A stretch of 5,576 nt of DNA from an uncultured Erysipelotrichaceae bacterium (GCA_947573745.1 CANPGX010000076.1:1-5576), one strand, 5' to 3'; positions 1-5,566 are shown, numbered from the stretch's first letter. Program-made: numbers and translations. Notes: generated by a model from the letters alone, not told the origin.

Positions 1-466
1 TATCCTGATGTTGATTTTCTAAAGTATCATAGTTCTTTAATAAATTAATCAATGTAGGATAGTAGTAATTGACAAATTTTCTTACTTCTCTTGCTTTTTG
101 TGGATATTCTGCAATATACGCAAATATCGCTTGTGAGGTTTCAATCATCTCATCAATGTCTTCAATAACAGATGGCTTTTCCATCTGCTCTTTCAATGCC
201 ATCAATGTTTTTAAATAACCATATCCTTCTTCTAATAAAGCATGACAATAAGCATCTTTAGAAGTATGTTCTTGAAGGACTTCTACCTCAATTTCTTTTT
301 TTCCAATGATACGATGTGCTACTAAGAAAACACCTATCATGATTAAAAAAGCAATCACGAAATCTAATATACGATAACATTGAAATACATAGGTATACAC
401 CACAAATACAATACCAGCAATGTAATAAGGAAGGGTTGAAGAAACATAAACTTTCTTCTTTTCCAT
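1..466 (-). CDS. XpaC-family membrane protein (5-bromo-4-chloroindolyl phosphate hydrolysis family), 5' part
   Basis: This frame is open for 155 codons from the ATG at 464-466 and runs off the left edge, so the C-terminus is not visible. The protein starts with a short Lys-rich segment. Two closely spaced hydrophobic segments follow (about residues 12-28 and 34-53), then a cytosolic-looking helical region. The stretch at about residues 122-149 (P122, KARE, RKF, NYYYPTLINLLKNYDTL) is the conserved block I associate with the XpaC family, written there as P.K..R.F..YYLPT..KLL..Y. The family name comes from a phosphatase-like phenotype in Bacillus; its real biochemical role is unclear, and members often neighbour TelA-like toxic-anion-resistance genes, which could lie outside the window. 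The start is supported by an AGGAGG at 472-477, five bases from the ATG. Family assignment is from motif memory only. Confidence 0.8.
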   Translation of the reverse strand, partial: MEKKKVYVSSTLPYYIAGIVFVVYTYVFQCYRILDFVIAFLIMIGVFLVAHRIIGKKEIEVEVLQEHTSKDAYCHALLEEGYGYLKTLMALKEQMEKPSVIEDIDEMIETSQAIFAYIAEYPQKAREVRKFVNYYYPTLINLLKNYDTLENQHQD

Positions 467-471
467 AGGCA

Positions 472-496
472 CCTCCTATCTTTCTTTATTCTAACA
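472..496 (-). promoter_or_regulatory. Candidate promoter and RBS of the XpaC-family gene
   Basis: Reading the minus strand, a TGn-extended -10 box (TGTTAGAAT, -10 at 488-493) lies just upstream of the AGGAGG at 472-477. The hexamer 17 bp further upstream (TAGCAA) is a poor -35, which is tolerable with an extended -10. The implied leader is very short, about 15 nt. Tentative. Confidence 0.35.
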
Positions 497-529
497 AATT
501 TTCTTATAAATTGCTATGAATATTGAAGA

Positions 530-581
530 TTGCTTTCTTTTTTTATCTATGTCATAATATAATGAACCTATGATGAAAGGA
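530..581 (+). promoter_or_regulatory. Candidate promoter and RBS of the HAD phosphatase gene
   Basis: TTGCTT (530-535), a 17-bp spacer and CATAAT (553-558) make a plausible sigma-A promoter, with TG at 550-551 giving an extended -10. An overlapping TATAAT at 558-563 is an alternative -10 without a matching -35. The ribosome-binding site is AAAGGA at 576-581, ten bases from the ATG at 592. The XpaC-gene promoter points the other way from the same intergenic region of about 125 bp. Confidence 0.5.
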
Positions 582-591
582 ATATAACACG

Positions 592-1403
592 ATGGAGAAA
601 CAATCTATTTTTTTTGATATTGATGGCACCTTGATGGGGGCTTCCAGACGTTTAAAATTAAGTACTTTACTAGCTGTTCAACTCGCTAAAATGAAAGGAC
701 ACCATGTCTATCTATGTACTGGTAGATCCACAAAATCAATTGACAAATCTATTTTAGGAATTGGCTTTGATGGAGTCATTGCTTCAGCAGGAGGACATAT
801 TGAAGTTAATCATCACCTCATTTTTGAAAATGCCATTGATAAGCTGATTGTTTCATATGTTATCTTACTTTTTACAAACCACCATATTCTTTTTAGCCTT
901 GAAGCTAAAGAAGGTATTTTTCAAGTACCCGGTGTTAAAAAATTTTTTGATGATCGTCATCGTCAATTAGAAAAGAAAAATGTTGAACTGATGCGTTTTA
1001 AAGAAGAAAGAAGAACCAATATCATGAGAAGACCTATTTCAGAATTTGATATCGATCAACATCATGTTTTCAAAATCACTTTTATTTCTCCCAATAAAGA
1101 AGATTTTGAAAAGTGTCGTTCCTTTCTAGAACCTTATTTCAATATTGTGATTTTTTCTAAAGAAAAGGAAAATTATCAAAAGGTGATGCCGTTCGTCGTG
1201 TTATCGAGTATACCCATGAATCCATAGAAAATACCGTGGCTTATGGGGATAGTATGAATGATTACGAGATGATTCAAACAGTTCATCGTGGTATCGTTTA
1301 TAAGGATGCTCCTGAACTATTAAAAAAAGAAGCCGATGACTTCTTTGATGATCCGGATTTAGATGGCATCTATCAACATATGATCAAAATAGGACTCATA
1401 TAA
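592..1403 (+). pseudogene. Cof-type HAD-IIB phosphatase, frameshifted near the 3' end
   Basis: The first frame is open from ATG 592 to TAG 1225-1227 (211 codons), but its last 14 residues are unrelated to the family. The genuine C-terminus continues in the -1 frame from GGT 1182 to TAA 1401-1403. HAD motif I is FFDIDGTL with D9 and D11, the nucleophile and the acid/base. Motif II is the T43-G44-R45 segment, and a C2 cap of roughly 90-190 follows. After the shift come the KGDAVRR segment (catalytic Lys at about 197) and motif IV GDSMND (about 219-224, Mg-binding Asp). Adding one A to the run at 1178-1181 (CAAAAGG to CAAAAAGG) restores a normal protein of 270 residues, the usual Cof length. Such enzymes dephosphorylate sugar phosphates or cofactor phosphates such as FMN or PLP; the substrate here is unknown. 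As read, the product loses motif IV and should be inactive. A sequencing indel is a real alternative. Confidence 0.85.
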
Positions 1404-1440
1404 AAATCTGCCTTTATTTTTAAAGTTAATCAATGGATAC

Positions 1441-1830
1441 TTATTTAGAATAATGAATATGAACTAATTTCCATTGATCATTTACTTTTTGAACAACCGG
1501 TGTTTCTAATCCAAAAATACCATATTCTTCCTGTGTATCTCTTCTAATACACTCTGTATGATATTGAAAAACAACAATAGCTAAATGTTCATCAATCAAT
1601 TGAACGTTAATATCTTCTGCAATTAAGTCTATCTTCGTATAGGCTTTTTGAATACCATCGATGAGAAAATCTTGATAAATAGAATCGATCCCTTCATATT
1701 TTTTTGTCACAGAAATTAAGTTATTATGATCTTGACATGTCCATAGTGGAATGAAGTCTTCCTTATTTTGTGTGTGTACAGCTTTTTGGTATTGACTTAC
1801 TAATGCTTTAATTTTTTCTAGATCTTTCAT
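1441..1830 (-). CDS. NTF2-like / SnoaL-like (DUF4440-type) small protein
   Basis: This is a 129-residue protein with no signal peptide or membrane segment. It has the pattern of the cone-shaped NTF2-like fold. An N-terminal helix (about 1-30, with the common 'A..Q....F..LW' flavour) leads to a short helix at about 45-62, then a four-strand sheet alternating hydrophobic residues at about 67-128. The protein closes with QKVNDQWKLVHIHYS, the 'W.I...H.S' ending typical of SnoaL_3/DUF4440 proteins. Families with this fold include isomerases, cyclases and many proteins of unknown function, so no reaction can be assigned. The start is supported by AAGGAGG at 1841-1847. The gene is apparently monocistronic and convergent with the HAD gene, with a 37-bp gap. 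It has its own promoter and a probable operator about 140-200 bp upstream, which suggests it is induced or repressed by a specific signal. Confidence 0.75.
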   Translation of the reverse strand: MKDLEKIKALVSQYQKAVHTQNKEDFIPLWTCQDHNNLISVTKKYEGIDSIYQDFLIDGIQKAYTKIDLIAEDINVQLIDEHLAIVVFQYHTECIRRDTQEEYGIFGLETPVVQKVNDQWKLVHIHYSK

Positions 1831-1942
1831 ATTCTTTTTTCCTCCTTACTGTCTTATCTATCTCTCTGATAAAAACTATTTTTTTATGAAGAAGCAATAT
1901 CCTTTCTTTTTAAAAACCAGAGGCATCATTTACTTTTGATCA

Positions 1943-1955
1943 ATGATACTATCAT
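1943..1955. repeat. Short perfect palindrome in the leader of the NTF2-like gene
   Basis: ATGATA and TATCAT are 6-bp inverted arms around one base, in the untranslated leader between the operator and the gene. The arms are AT-rich and this could be chance. It is recorded because the leader is otherwise featureless. Confidence 0.25.
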
Positions 1956-1971
1956 ATAAATTTTCTTCCTA

Positions 1972-1997
1972 TAGTTGTAATACAACTAGTTACAACT
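1972..1997. promoter_or_regulatory. Probable operator: overlapping inverted repeats with three half-sites
   Basis: TAGTTGTA (1972-1979) and TACAACTA (1981-1988) form a perfect 8-bp inverted repeat around a single base. A further TTACAACT (1990-1997) is the perfect inverse of AGTTGTAA (1973-1980). There are therefore three GTTGTA/TACAAC half-sites, and the two like-oriented ones (1981 and 1991) are exactly 10 bp apart, one helical turn. Measured from the predicted start near 2000, the block covers about +3 to +28, a classical place for a repressor. The half-site resembles those of small winged-helix repressors in a general way only, and the cognate regulator is not evident in the window. In RNA the palindrome could also form a small hairpin. 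Confidence 0.5.
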
Positions 1998-2006
1998 TAT
2001 GATATC

Positions 2007-2035
2007 AATATACCAAGCTTTTATTGTAATTTCAA
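2007..2035 (-). promoter_or_regulatory. Sigma-A-like promoter of the NTF2-like gene
   Basis: On the minus strand, TTGAAA (2030-2035), a 17-bp spacer and TATATT (2007-2012) form a near-consensus promoter. Transcription would begin near 2000, giving a leader of about 170 nt before the ATG at 1830. It starts only about 40 bp beyond the dehydrogenase terminator, so the gene should be transcribed independently. The leader shows no riboswitch that I recognise and no convincing small gene. Confidence 0.6.
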
Positions 2036-2070
2036 TAGTTACATTTAAAATATAGTTTGATGATAGAAAT

Positions 2071-2120
2071 ATAAAAAGCTGTGATAAAGCCTATTTAAAA
2101 AATCAACTTTATCAACAGCC
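2071..2120 (-). terminator. Rho-independent terminator of the dehydrogenase gene
   Basis: On the minus strand, GCTGTTGATAAAG (2119-2107) pairs with CTTTATCACAGC (2089-2078), a 12-bp stem with one bulged base and a 17-nt loop. The U-rich run TTTTTAT follows at once (2077-2071). It begins 23 bases past the dehydrogenase stop codon. It separates the dehydrogenase from the NTF2-like gene. Confidence 0.8.
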
Positions 2121-2142
2121 TAAGATCATTGAATGCAATCTT

Positions 2143-2997
2143 TTATCCTACTAACATGACCTTCAATGATTTGGAAGCATCATTCGCTATTTGGAAACCT
2201 TCTTTAGCTTCTTCTAATGAAATTTCATGAGAAATCAAACGTTTAGCAATCTCTGGATGAGATTGGAGTATTTCTATGGCTTCTAAAATATCTTCATGAC
2301 TAAACATACATGAGCCTGATACTTTAATATTATTATACATTAATGTCGCCATGGAATATGCCTGACCAAACAGAGTTCCTAAAGCTTCTTGAAGATTTTC
2401 TTTTTGTGAGTGTAATGCTATACCACCAGCCTCTTGCACTCTTTTTAAGCGCGCCTCATTGATATCTACAACCGCAATCTTTTGCACACCTTGGCTTTTA
2501 AGGTATTCAAAAGCACACATACCAATAATACCAGCACCTAAAATCACCACTTTGCTTTCAGGTTTAAAGGCATATTTTTTAGCCCCACTCATTCCTACAC
2601 AAAAAGGTTCAATCAAAGCAATTTGCGAATAACTCATCTTTTCAGAAACTGGATATAGATCTACATTTTCTTTAGCTTCCTTAACCAGGATGTAATCTGC
2701 AAATCCGCCCATGTAAGCATACCCGGATTCTGGTGCATAACTGACTAAATTAGGCGATAAATTTGAAATAAATACACGGGTACCTACTTTAAATGAACTT
2801 TTTTCTCCTGCCTTTGCAACATATCCTCCCATCTCATGTCCGAATCCCATCGCTACACCTGTACGATAACTATTTAAATCTGTTCCACATATACCACGAC
2901 TCTCTAATTTCACGAGAACGTCATTAGCCCCAAGAGTTGCGATTTCTCTTTCTTGTACTGATACGACTTCTTTTCCATCTAAAAATAAACATTTCAT
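2143..2997 (-). CDS. Zinc-type medium-chain dehydrogenase (sorbitol/threonine dehydrogenase-like), with internal shortening
   Basis: This belongs to the zinc-dependent medium-chain dehydrogenase/reductase family, which oxidises alcohols or polyols with NAD(P). The catalytic domain has GICGTD (C37, D40), GHE (H54, E55) and E130 of ALIEPF, consistent with the catalytic-zinc ligand set. The four-cysteine structural zinc lobe is absent, as in sorbitol dehydrogenases. The NAD fold starts with GAGIIG (154-159) and an acidic D178 after strand 2, which favours NAD over NADP. After about G211 the chain jumps through AYSMATLMYNN to the C-terminal VSGSCMF segment. The later Rossmann strands (the usual 'D.V....G' and 'G.VV.VG' blocks, about 50 residues) are missing. 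The length is 284 rather than about 335-350, yet the frame is intact. The start has AGGAGG at 3006-3011, eight bases away. The enzyme may be inactive. The substrate is not readable from sequence; a polyol is suggested only by the neighbouring fructokinase. Confidence 0.85.
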   Translation of the reverse strand: MKCLFLDGKEVVSVQEREIATLGANDVLVKLESRGICGTDLNSYRTGVAMGFGHEMGGYVAKAGEKSSFKVGTRVFISNLSPNLVSYAPESGYAYMGGFADYILVKEAKENVDLYPVSEKMSYSQIALIEPFCVGMSGAKKYAFKPESKVVILGAGIIGMCAFEYLKSQGVQKIAVVDINEARLKRVQEAGGIALHSQKENLQEALGTLFGQAYSMATLMYNNIKVSGSCMFSHEDILEAIEILQSHPEIAKRLISHEISLEEAKEGFQIANDASKSLKVMLVG

Positions 2998-3022
2998 TAC
3001 AATATCCTCCTCATTTTATCTC

Positions 3023-3031
3023 ATTATAACA
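3023..3031 (-). promoter_or_regulatory. Promoter -10 of the dehydrogenase gene (activator-type)
   Basis: On the minus strand a perfect TATAAT (3023-3028) carries a TGn extension (TGTTATAAT, to 3031). The hexamer 17 bp upstream (3046-3051) is TATTTT, far from TTGACA. A strong extended -10 with no real -35 is the pattern expected for an activator-dependent promoter. The predicted transcription start near 3016 leaves a leader of about 19 nt that includes the AGGAGG. Confidence 0.6.
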
Positions 3032-3045
3032 AGACTACCTTGATC

Positions 3046-3082
3046 AAAATATCATAATTATGCTTAAAATATTATGATTATG
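3046..3082 (-). promoter_or_regulatory. Tandem direct repeat, probable AraC-family activator site
   Basis: Two 17-bp copies, CATAATTATGATATTTT (3062-3046) and CATAATCATAATATTTT (3082-3066) on the minus strand, match at 15 of 17 positions. Their period is exactly 20 bp. The proximal copy ends on the -35 position of the dehydrogenase promoter, and the distal copy abuts the stop codon of the AraC-family gene. AraC-family dimers typically bind two direct repeats about two helical turns apart, with the proximal one overlapping -35. The arrangement predicts activation of the dehydrogenase by the upstream neighbour. The region is AT-rich, which slightly raises the chance of coincidence. Confidence 0.6.
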
Positions 3083-3811
3083 TTAAAAAATCTCTTGATA
3101 CATACGACGATATTGTGTAGGTGTCATAGCCATCTCTTTTTGGAATTGCGTAATAAAATAGCTCTGTGAATTATAAGATAATTTCTCTGCAATATTAGCA
3201 CCATCTAAGTTTGTGTAAGACAATAAAAAGCATGCCTTTTCAATCTTTTTCTTACGAATAAAGTCACTTAGACTCATCTTCATATATTTAGAAAAAAGAT
3301 GTTGGATACCTGACACACTATAAAAACATGCTTTGGCAATATGATCGATAGCTATTTTTTCATCCACATGTTCCTCAATATAAAGAATAACCTGATTAAC
3401 CACCGCATGAGATGTCCTATTTTTTTTAACTAACTTAACCTCTTGTGTGACATCTCTATACAACTGCAACAAAAGTTCTACAAAAACATTCTTTTCTGTA
3501 ACCGTTGAAGATTGTTGGATATATTTCGTTGTTAAAGCCGAAACACGTTGACAAGATAAACCTCCTTTTATTGCAAAAGCAAAAACTAAGCCACTATCAA
3601 AACACATGACTTGTACCCATTTTTCTTGTTCAGGCAAGCAATCATAGAGGTAATCTTTCAACGTTTTATTGATACACACCTCCAATAAATCAACATTTCC
3701 TTTTTCAATACACGTCAATAAAGCTAGATTTAATTTAATAGGAACATAAGGAAATGTATTCTCTATTCTATCATCTGCCATTTTCCAAATATCAGGATGA
3801 ATGATATCCAT
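3083..3811 (-). CDS. AraC-family transcriptional regulator
   Basis: The protein has 242 residues. The C-terminal third is an AraC/XylS DNA-binding domain (about 137-240) with two helix-turn-helix units. The first is around 153-174 (IAIDHIAKACFYSVSGIQHLF). The second is around 205-226 (NIAEKLSYNSQSYFITQFQKE), followed by the family signature MTPTQYRR (229-236). The N-terminal 130 residues are mostly helical with scattered cysteines (C34, C46, C58, C70, C87). They do not look like the AraC cupin, so the inducer cannot be predicted. The ATG at 3811 has GGAGGT at 3818-3823 with ideal spacing. The dehydrogenase follows 85 bp downstream on the same strand, with a tandem repeat in the gap that is the obvious target. 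No clear promoter of its own is visible: it lies just after the fructokinase terminator, so it depends on read-through or on a promoter inside the fructokinase 3' end. Confidence 0.9.
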   Translation of the reverse strand: MDIIHPDIWKMADDRIENTFPYVPIKLNLALLTCIEKGNVDLLEVCINKTLKDYLYDCLPEQEKWVQVMCFDSGLVFAFAIKGGLSCQRVSALTTKYIQQSSTVTEKNVFVELLLQLYRDVTQEVKLVKKNRTSHAVVNQVILYIEEHVDEKIAIDHIAKACFYSVSGIQHLFSKYMKMSLSDFIRKKKIEKACFLLSYTNLDGANIAEKLSYNSQSYFITQFQKEMAMTPTQYRRMYQEIF

Positions 3812-3825
3812 TTTTCTACCTCCAT

Positions 3826-3855
3826 AAAAAAACCATATTATTTAAAATATGGTTT
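3826..3855 (-). terminator. Rho-independent terminator of the fructokinase gene
   Basis: On the minus strand, AAACCATATT (3855-3846) and AATATGGTTT (3839-3830) form a perfect 10-bp stem with a 6-nt loop. A U run follows at 3832-3826. The stem begins inside the fructokinase stop codon. The U run ends two bases before the GGAGGT of the AraC-family gene, so the element sits between these two genes with no room for a separate downstream promoter. The stem has few G-C pairs, so termination may be partial. Confidence 0.7.
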
Positions 3856-4729
3856 ATTGATTGAATGCTTTTTTAGCTAAAGCTAATGCACCGATAACAC
3901 CAGCATTATCACCTAATTCTGGATAAACGATATAATGATCGATATCTTTTAAAATATCATCCTTTTGAACATAGCGATTCAAGTTTTCCAAAGTGTAACG
4001 GCGAATCATTGGGAAAAGATGCGCTTGCTTCATGACACCGCCACCTAAAATAATCTTCTTTGGTGATAATACCAAAATATAAAGCGATACAGCTTGGGCA
4101 ATATACCATGCTTCCATCTCCCACGCTGGATGATCTGGGGCTAACTCCTGTCCTTTTTTACCCCATCTTTTTTCAATAGCGGGACCTGAAGCTAAACCTT
4201 CAAAACAAGCTTGATGATATGGACAATTTCCCTCAAAAGTATCTTGTGGGTGACGGACAAGTCTGACATGTCCCATTTCTGGATGAAGTAAACCGTGAAC
4301 CAAATGTCCTTCAACGATAGCACCGCCACCAATACCTGTACCAATAGTCAAATAAAGTGCACTATCAAGACCTCTTGCACTACCAAAATAAGCTTCCCCT
4401 AATGCTGCTCCATTGACATCTGTATCAAAGGCCATAGGAATATCATAATGTTTCTTTAATTCACCAACGATATTATAATTTGCCCAACCAGGTTTAGGGG
4501 TCGTTGTAATATAACCATATGTTGGACTTGCCTGATCTGGATCAATAGGTCCAAAACTACCAATACCTAAAGCATCGATATCTTTACCATCAAAGAATGC
4601 ACATACCTTTTCCAAAGTTTCTTGTGGTGAAGTTGTTGGAAAAGAGGCTCTTTCTATTAATTTTCCTGTTTCATCTCCAATGGCTACAACAAATTTTGTG
4701 CCTCCTGCTTCAATTGCTCCTAATCTCAT
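3854..4729 (-). CDS. ROK-family fructokinase
   Basis: This cytosolic sugar kinase (ATP + D-fructose to fructose-6-phosphate, EC 2.7.1.4) closely resembles Bacillus subtilis GmuE/YdhR and ScrK-type ROK fructokinases along its whole length of 291 residues. It has the N-terminal phosphate loop GAIEAGGTKF (4-13), GIGSFGP (55-61) and the TTTPKPGW segment (75-82). The catalytic Asp is D104 in TDVNGAALGE, and the ROK signature spans about 130-154 (GTGIGGGAIVEG to HPEMGH). The zinc site of this family is complete: H154, C169, H172 and C175 (NCPYHQAC). The adenine-side GGGVM is at 229-233. All expected residues are present and it appears functional. The start has AAAGGA at 4740-4745. It is transcribed alone or with leak into the AraC-family gene. 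Fructose as substrate is inferred from similarity; mannose or related sugars are also possible. Confidence 0.93.
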   Translation of the reverse strand: MRLGAIEAGGTKFVVAIGDETGKLIERASFPTTSPQETLEKVCAFFDGKDIDALGIGSFGPIDPDQASPTYGYITTTPKPGWANYNIVGELKKHYDIPMAFDTDVNGAALGEAYFGSARGLDSALYLTIGTGIGGGAIVEGHLVHGLLHPEMGHVRLVRHPQDTFEGNCPYHQACFEGLASGPAIEKRWGKKGQELAPDHPAWEMEAWYIAQAVSLYILVLSPKKIILGGGVMKQAHLFPMIRRYTLENLNRYVQKDDILKDIDHYIVYPELGDNAGVIGALALAKKAFNQ

Positions 4730-4755
4730 ATTCTCTCATTCCTTTCTTTTTCTTC

Positions 4756-4784
4756 ATTATACATAATTTTATCATACAAAAAAA
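4756..4784 (-). promoter_or_regulatory. Candidate promoter of the fructokinase gene
   Basis: On the minus strand a perfect TATAAT lies at 4756-4761, about 27 bases from the ATG. The hexamer 17 bp upstream is TTTTTT (4779-4784), a weak -35 that coincides with the U-tract of the hflX terminator. No catabolite-responsive element consensus was seen nearby. Confidence 0.5.
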
Positions 4785-4815
4785 GCCTATGTTTAATGCA
4801 TTAAACGAAAGGCTT
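4778..4815 (-). terminator. Rho-independent terminator of hflX
   Basis: On the minus strand, AAGCCT (4815-4810) pairs with AGGCTT (4788-4783). Above it, after a small internal loop, GTTTAA pairs with TTAAAC around a TGCA tetraloop (4791-4806). A run of seven U follows (4784-4778). The hairpin contains the hflX stop codon, so the last codons of the gene form the stem. The other strand could also fold, but its following T run is interrupted. Confidence 0.75.
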
Positions 4816-5554
4816 GATATTTTTCAAAAATAGCACTAGAACACCTGACTTCCATGATGACATCCTCATCTTCATAAGATTCTTCTAAAAGAGTACAATG
4901 ATGGCGAAGTTCCTGATAAATAGCTCCATTTATGTAAGGAACCTTAAAAAAACAATGATGTTCTTCATTGAAACAAAGTTCTACGATCTTATTTTCTAAA
5001 AGATCTAAATGAATCTGATGTTTAACACTGATAAATATAGAAGGTTGTTTAGCTTTGATCAAAGCATAACGACGAAGATCTGTTTTATTATAAACATACA
5101 ATATAGGAATATCTTTGATACCTAAATCTTTCAACACCTGTTCAACCGTCTCTATTTGCATCATCACATCATCACTGGCACTATCGATCACATGGAGCAG
5201 TAAATCGGCTTCTTTGACTTCTTCTAAAGTAGATTTAAAGGCTTCTATTAAATGATGTGGTAAACCTTGAATAAAACCGACTGTATCACTCATGATACAA
5301 TGATGTCCGCCTATCAAAACTTGTCGACTTTGGGTCTCTAAAGAGGCAAACAACATATCTTTCTCTAAAACATGTTTTTGTTGGTGTTGCATAAAATAGT
5401 TCAACAACGATGATTTTCCACTATTCGTATATCCAACTAAAGCTATTTTCTTGACACCATGACGTCGTTTTCTTTGCGTAAGACGTTGTTTTTTTAAAAC
5501 ATCAAGTTCTCTTTTAGCTTTCAATAAAGCTAAATGAAATTGCCTTTTTGTCAA
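4793..5554 (-). CDS. hflX: GTPase HflX, C-terminal two-thirds (N-terminus cut by an in-frame stop)
   Basis: HflX is a ribosome-associated GTPase that splits or rescues stalled ribosomes; the full family length is about 410-430 residues. Numbering from the TTG at 5554, this 253-residue stretch begins in the linker helix (LLKAKRELDVLKKQR). The P-loop GYTNSGKS (41-48), the switch I block LFASLETQSR (68-77), DTVGFIQGLP (90-99), NKTD (156-159) and the SVK G5-like motif (176-178) follow, then a short C-terminal domain. LFASLE in place of the usual LFATLD and IQGLP in place of IRDLP are mild departures. Upstream in frame the codons read S-G-E-stop-Q-S-E-L-T-K-R. This aligns with the conserved GxGExQLExDRR of HflX, with TAA (5564-5566) in place of the Lys/Thr codon. 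The TTG is only the first possible start after that stop, and no convincing ribosome-binding site precedes it. The gene is therefore either a pseudogene or a divergent paralogue translated from an internal start. Confidence 0.8.
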   Translation of the reverse strand: MTKRQFHLALLKAKRELDVLKKQRLTQRKRRHGVKKIALVGYTNSGKSSLLNYFMQHQQKHVLEKDMLFASLETQSRQVLIGGHHCIMSDTVGFIQGLPHHLIEAFKSTLEEVKEADLLLHVIDSASDDVMMQIETVEQVLKDLGIKDIPILYVYNKTDLRRYALIKAKQPSIFISVKHQIHLDLLENKIVELCFNEEHHCFFKVPYINGAIYQELRHHCTLLEESYEDEDVIMEVRCSSAIFEKYQAFRLMH

Positions 5555-5563
5555 CTCACTCTG

Positions 5564-5566
5564 TTA
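5564..5566 (-). other. In-frame TAA interrupting the HflX reading frame
   Basis: The HflX frame continues past this stop to the window edge and still resembles the family (S-G-E before, Q-S-E-L after). It therefore looks like a nonsense codon within a once longer gene rather than an intergenic stop. Only ten bases remain upstream, so the state of the N-terminal domain cannot be judged. Confidence 0.6.

Noticed and set aside
1177..1184. Programmed -1 frameshifting in the HAD gene as the primary explanation
   Set aside because: The site is not a canonical X_XXY_YYZ heptamer, no stimulatory pseudoknot or upstream Shine-Dalgarno was evident, and Cof phosphatases are not known for recoding; a simple A-run indel suffices.
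1412..1425. CTTTA-TTTT-TAAAG inverted repeat in the gap between the HAD and NTF2-like genes as a terminator
   Set aside because: It has a five-pair AT-rich stem and no clear U-tract on either strand, so it is too weak to call.
1429..1478. 9-bp inverted repeat ATCAATGGA / TCCATTGAT flanking the end of the NTF2-like gene
   Set aside because: The loop of 32 nt is long, the arms are AT-rich and no U run follows; coincidence within coding sequence is likely.
1929..1965. Tiny minus-strand ORF (9 codons, MIVSLIKSK) with an AGGAAG upstream in the leader of the NTF2-like gene
   Set aside because: It is too short, with no attenuator structure or codon pattern to suggest a leader peptide.
4762..4777. 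CATAATTTTATCATAC upstream of the fructokinase as a further copy of the AraC-type repeat
   Set aside because: Only the first seven bases match the 17-bp motif, and there is no second copy at 20 bp.
4597..4833. Plus-strand open frame of 78 codons
   Set aside because: It lies antisense to the 5' end of the fructokinase and the end of hflX, gives a low-complexity Leu/Phe-rich product, and has no ribosome-binding site or family resemblance.
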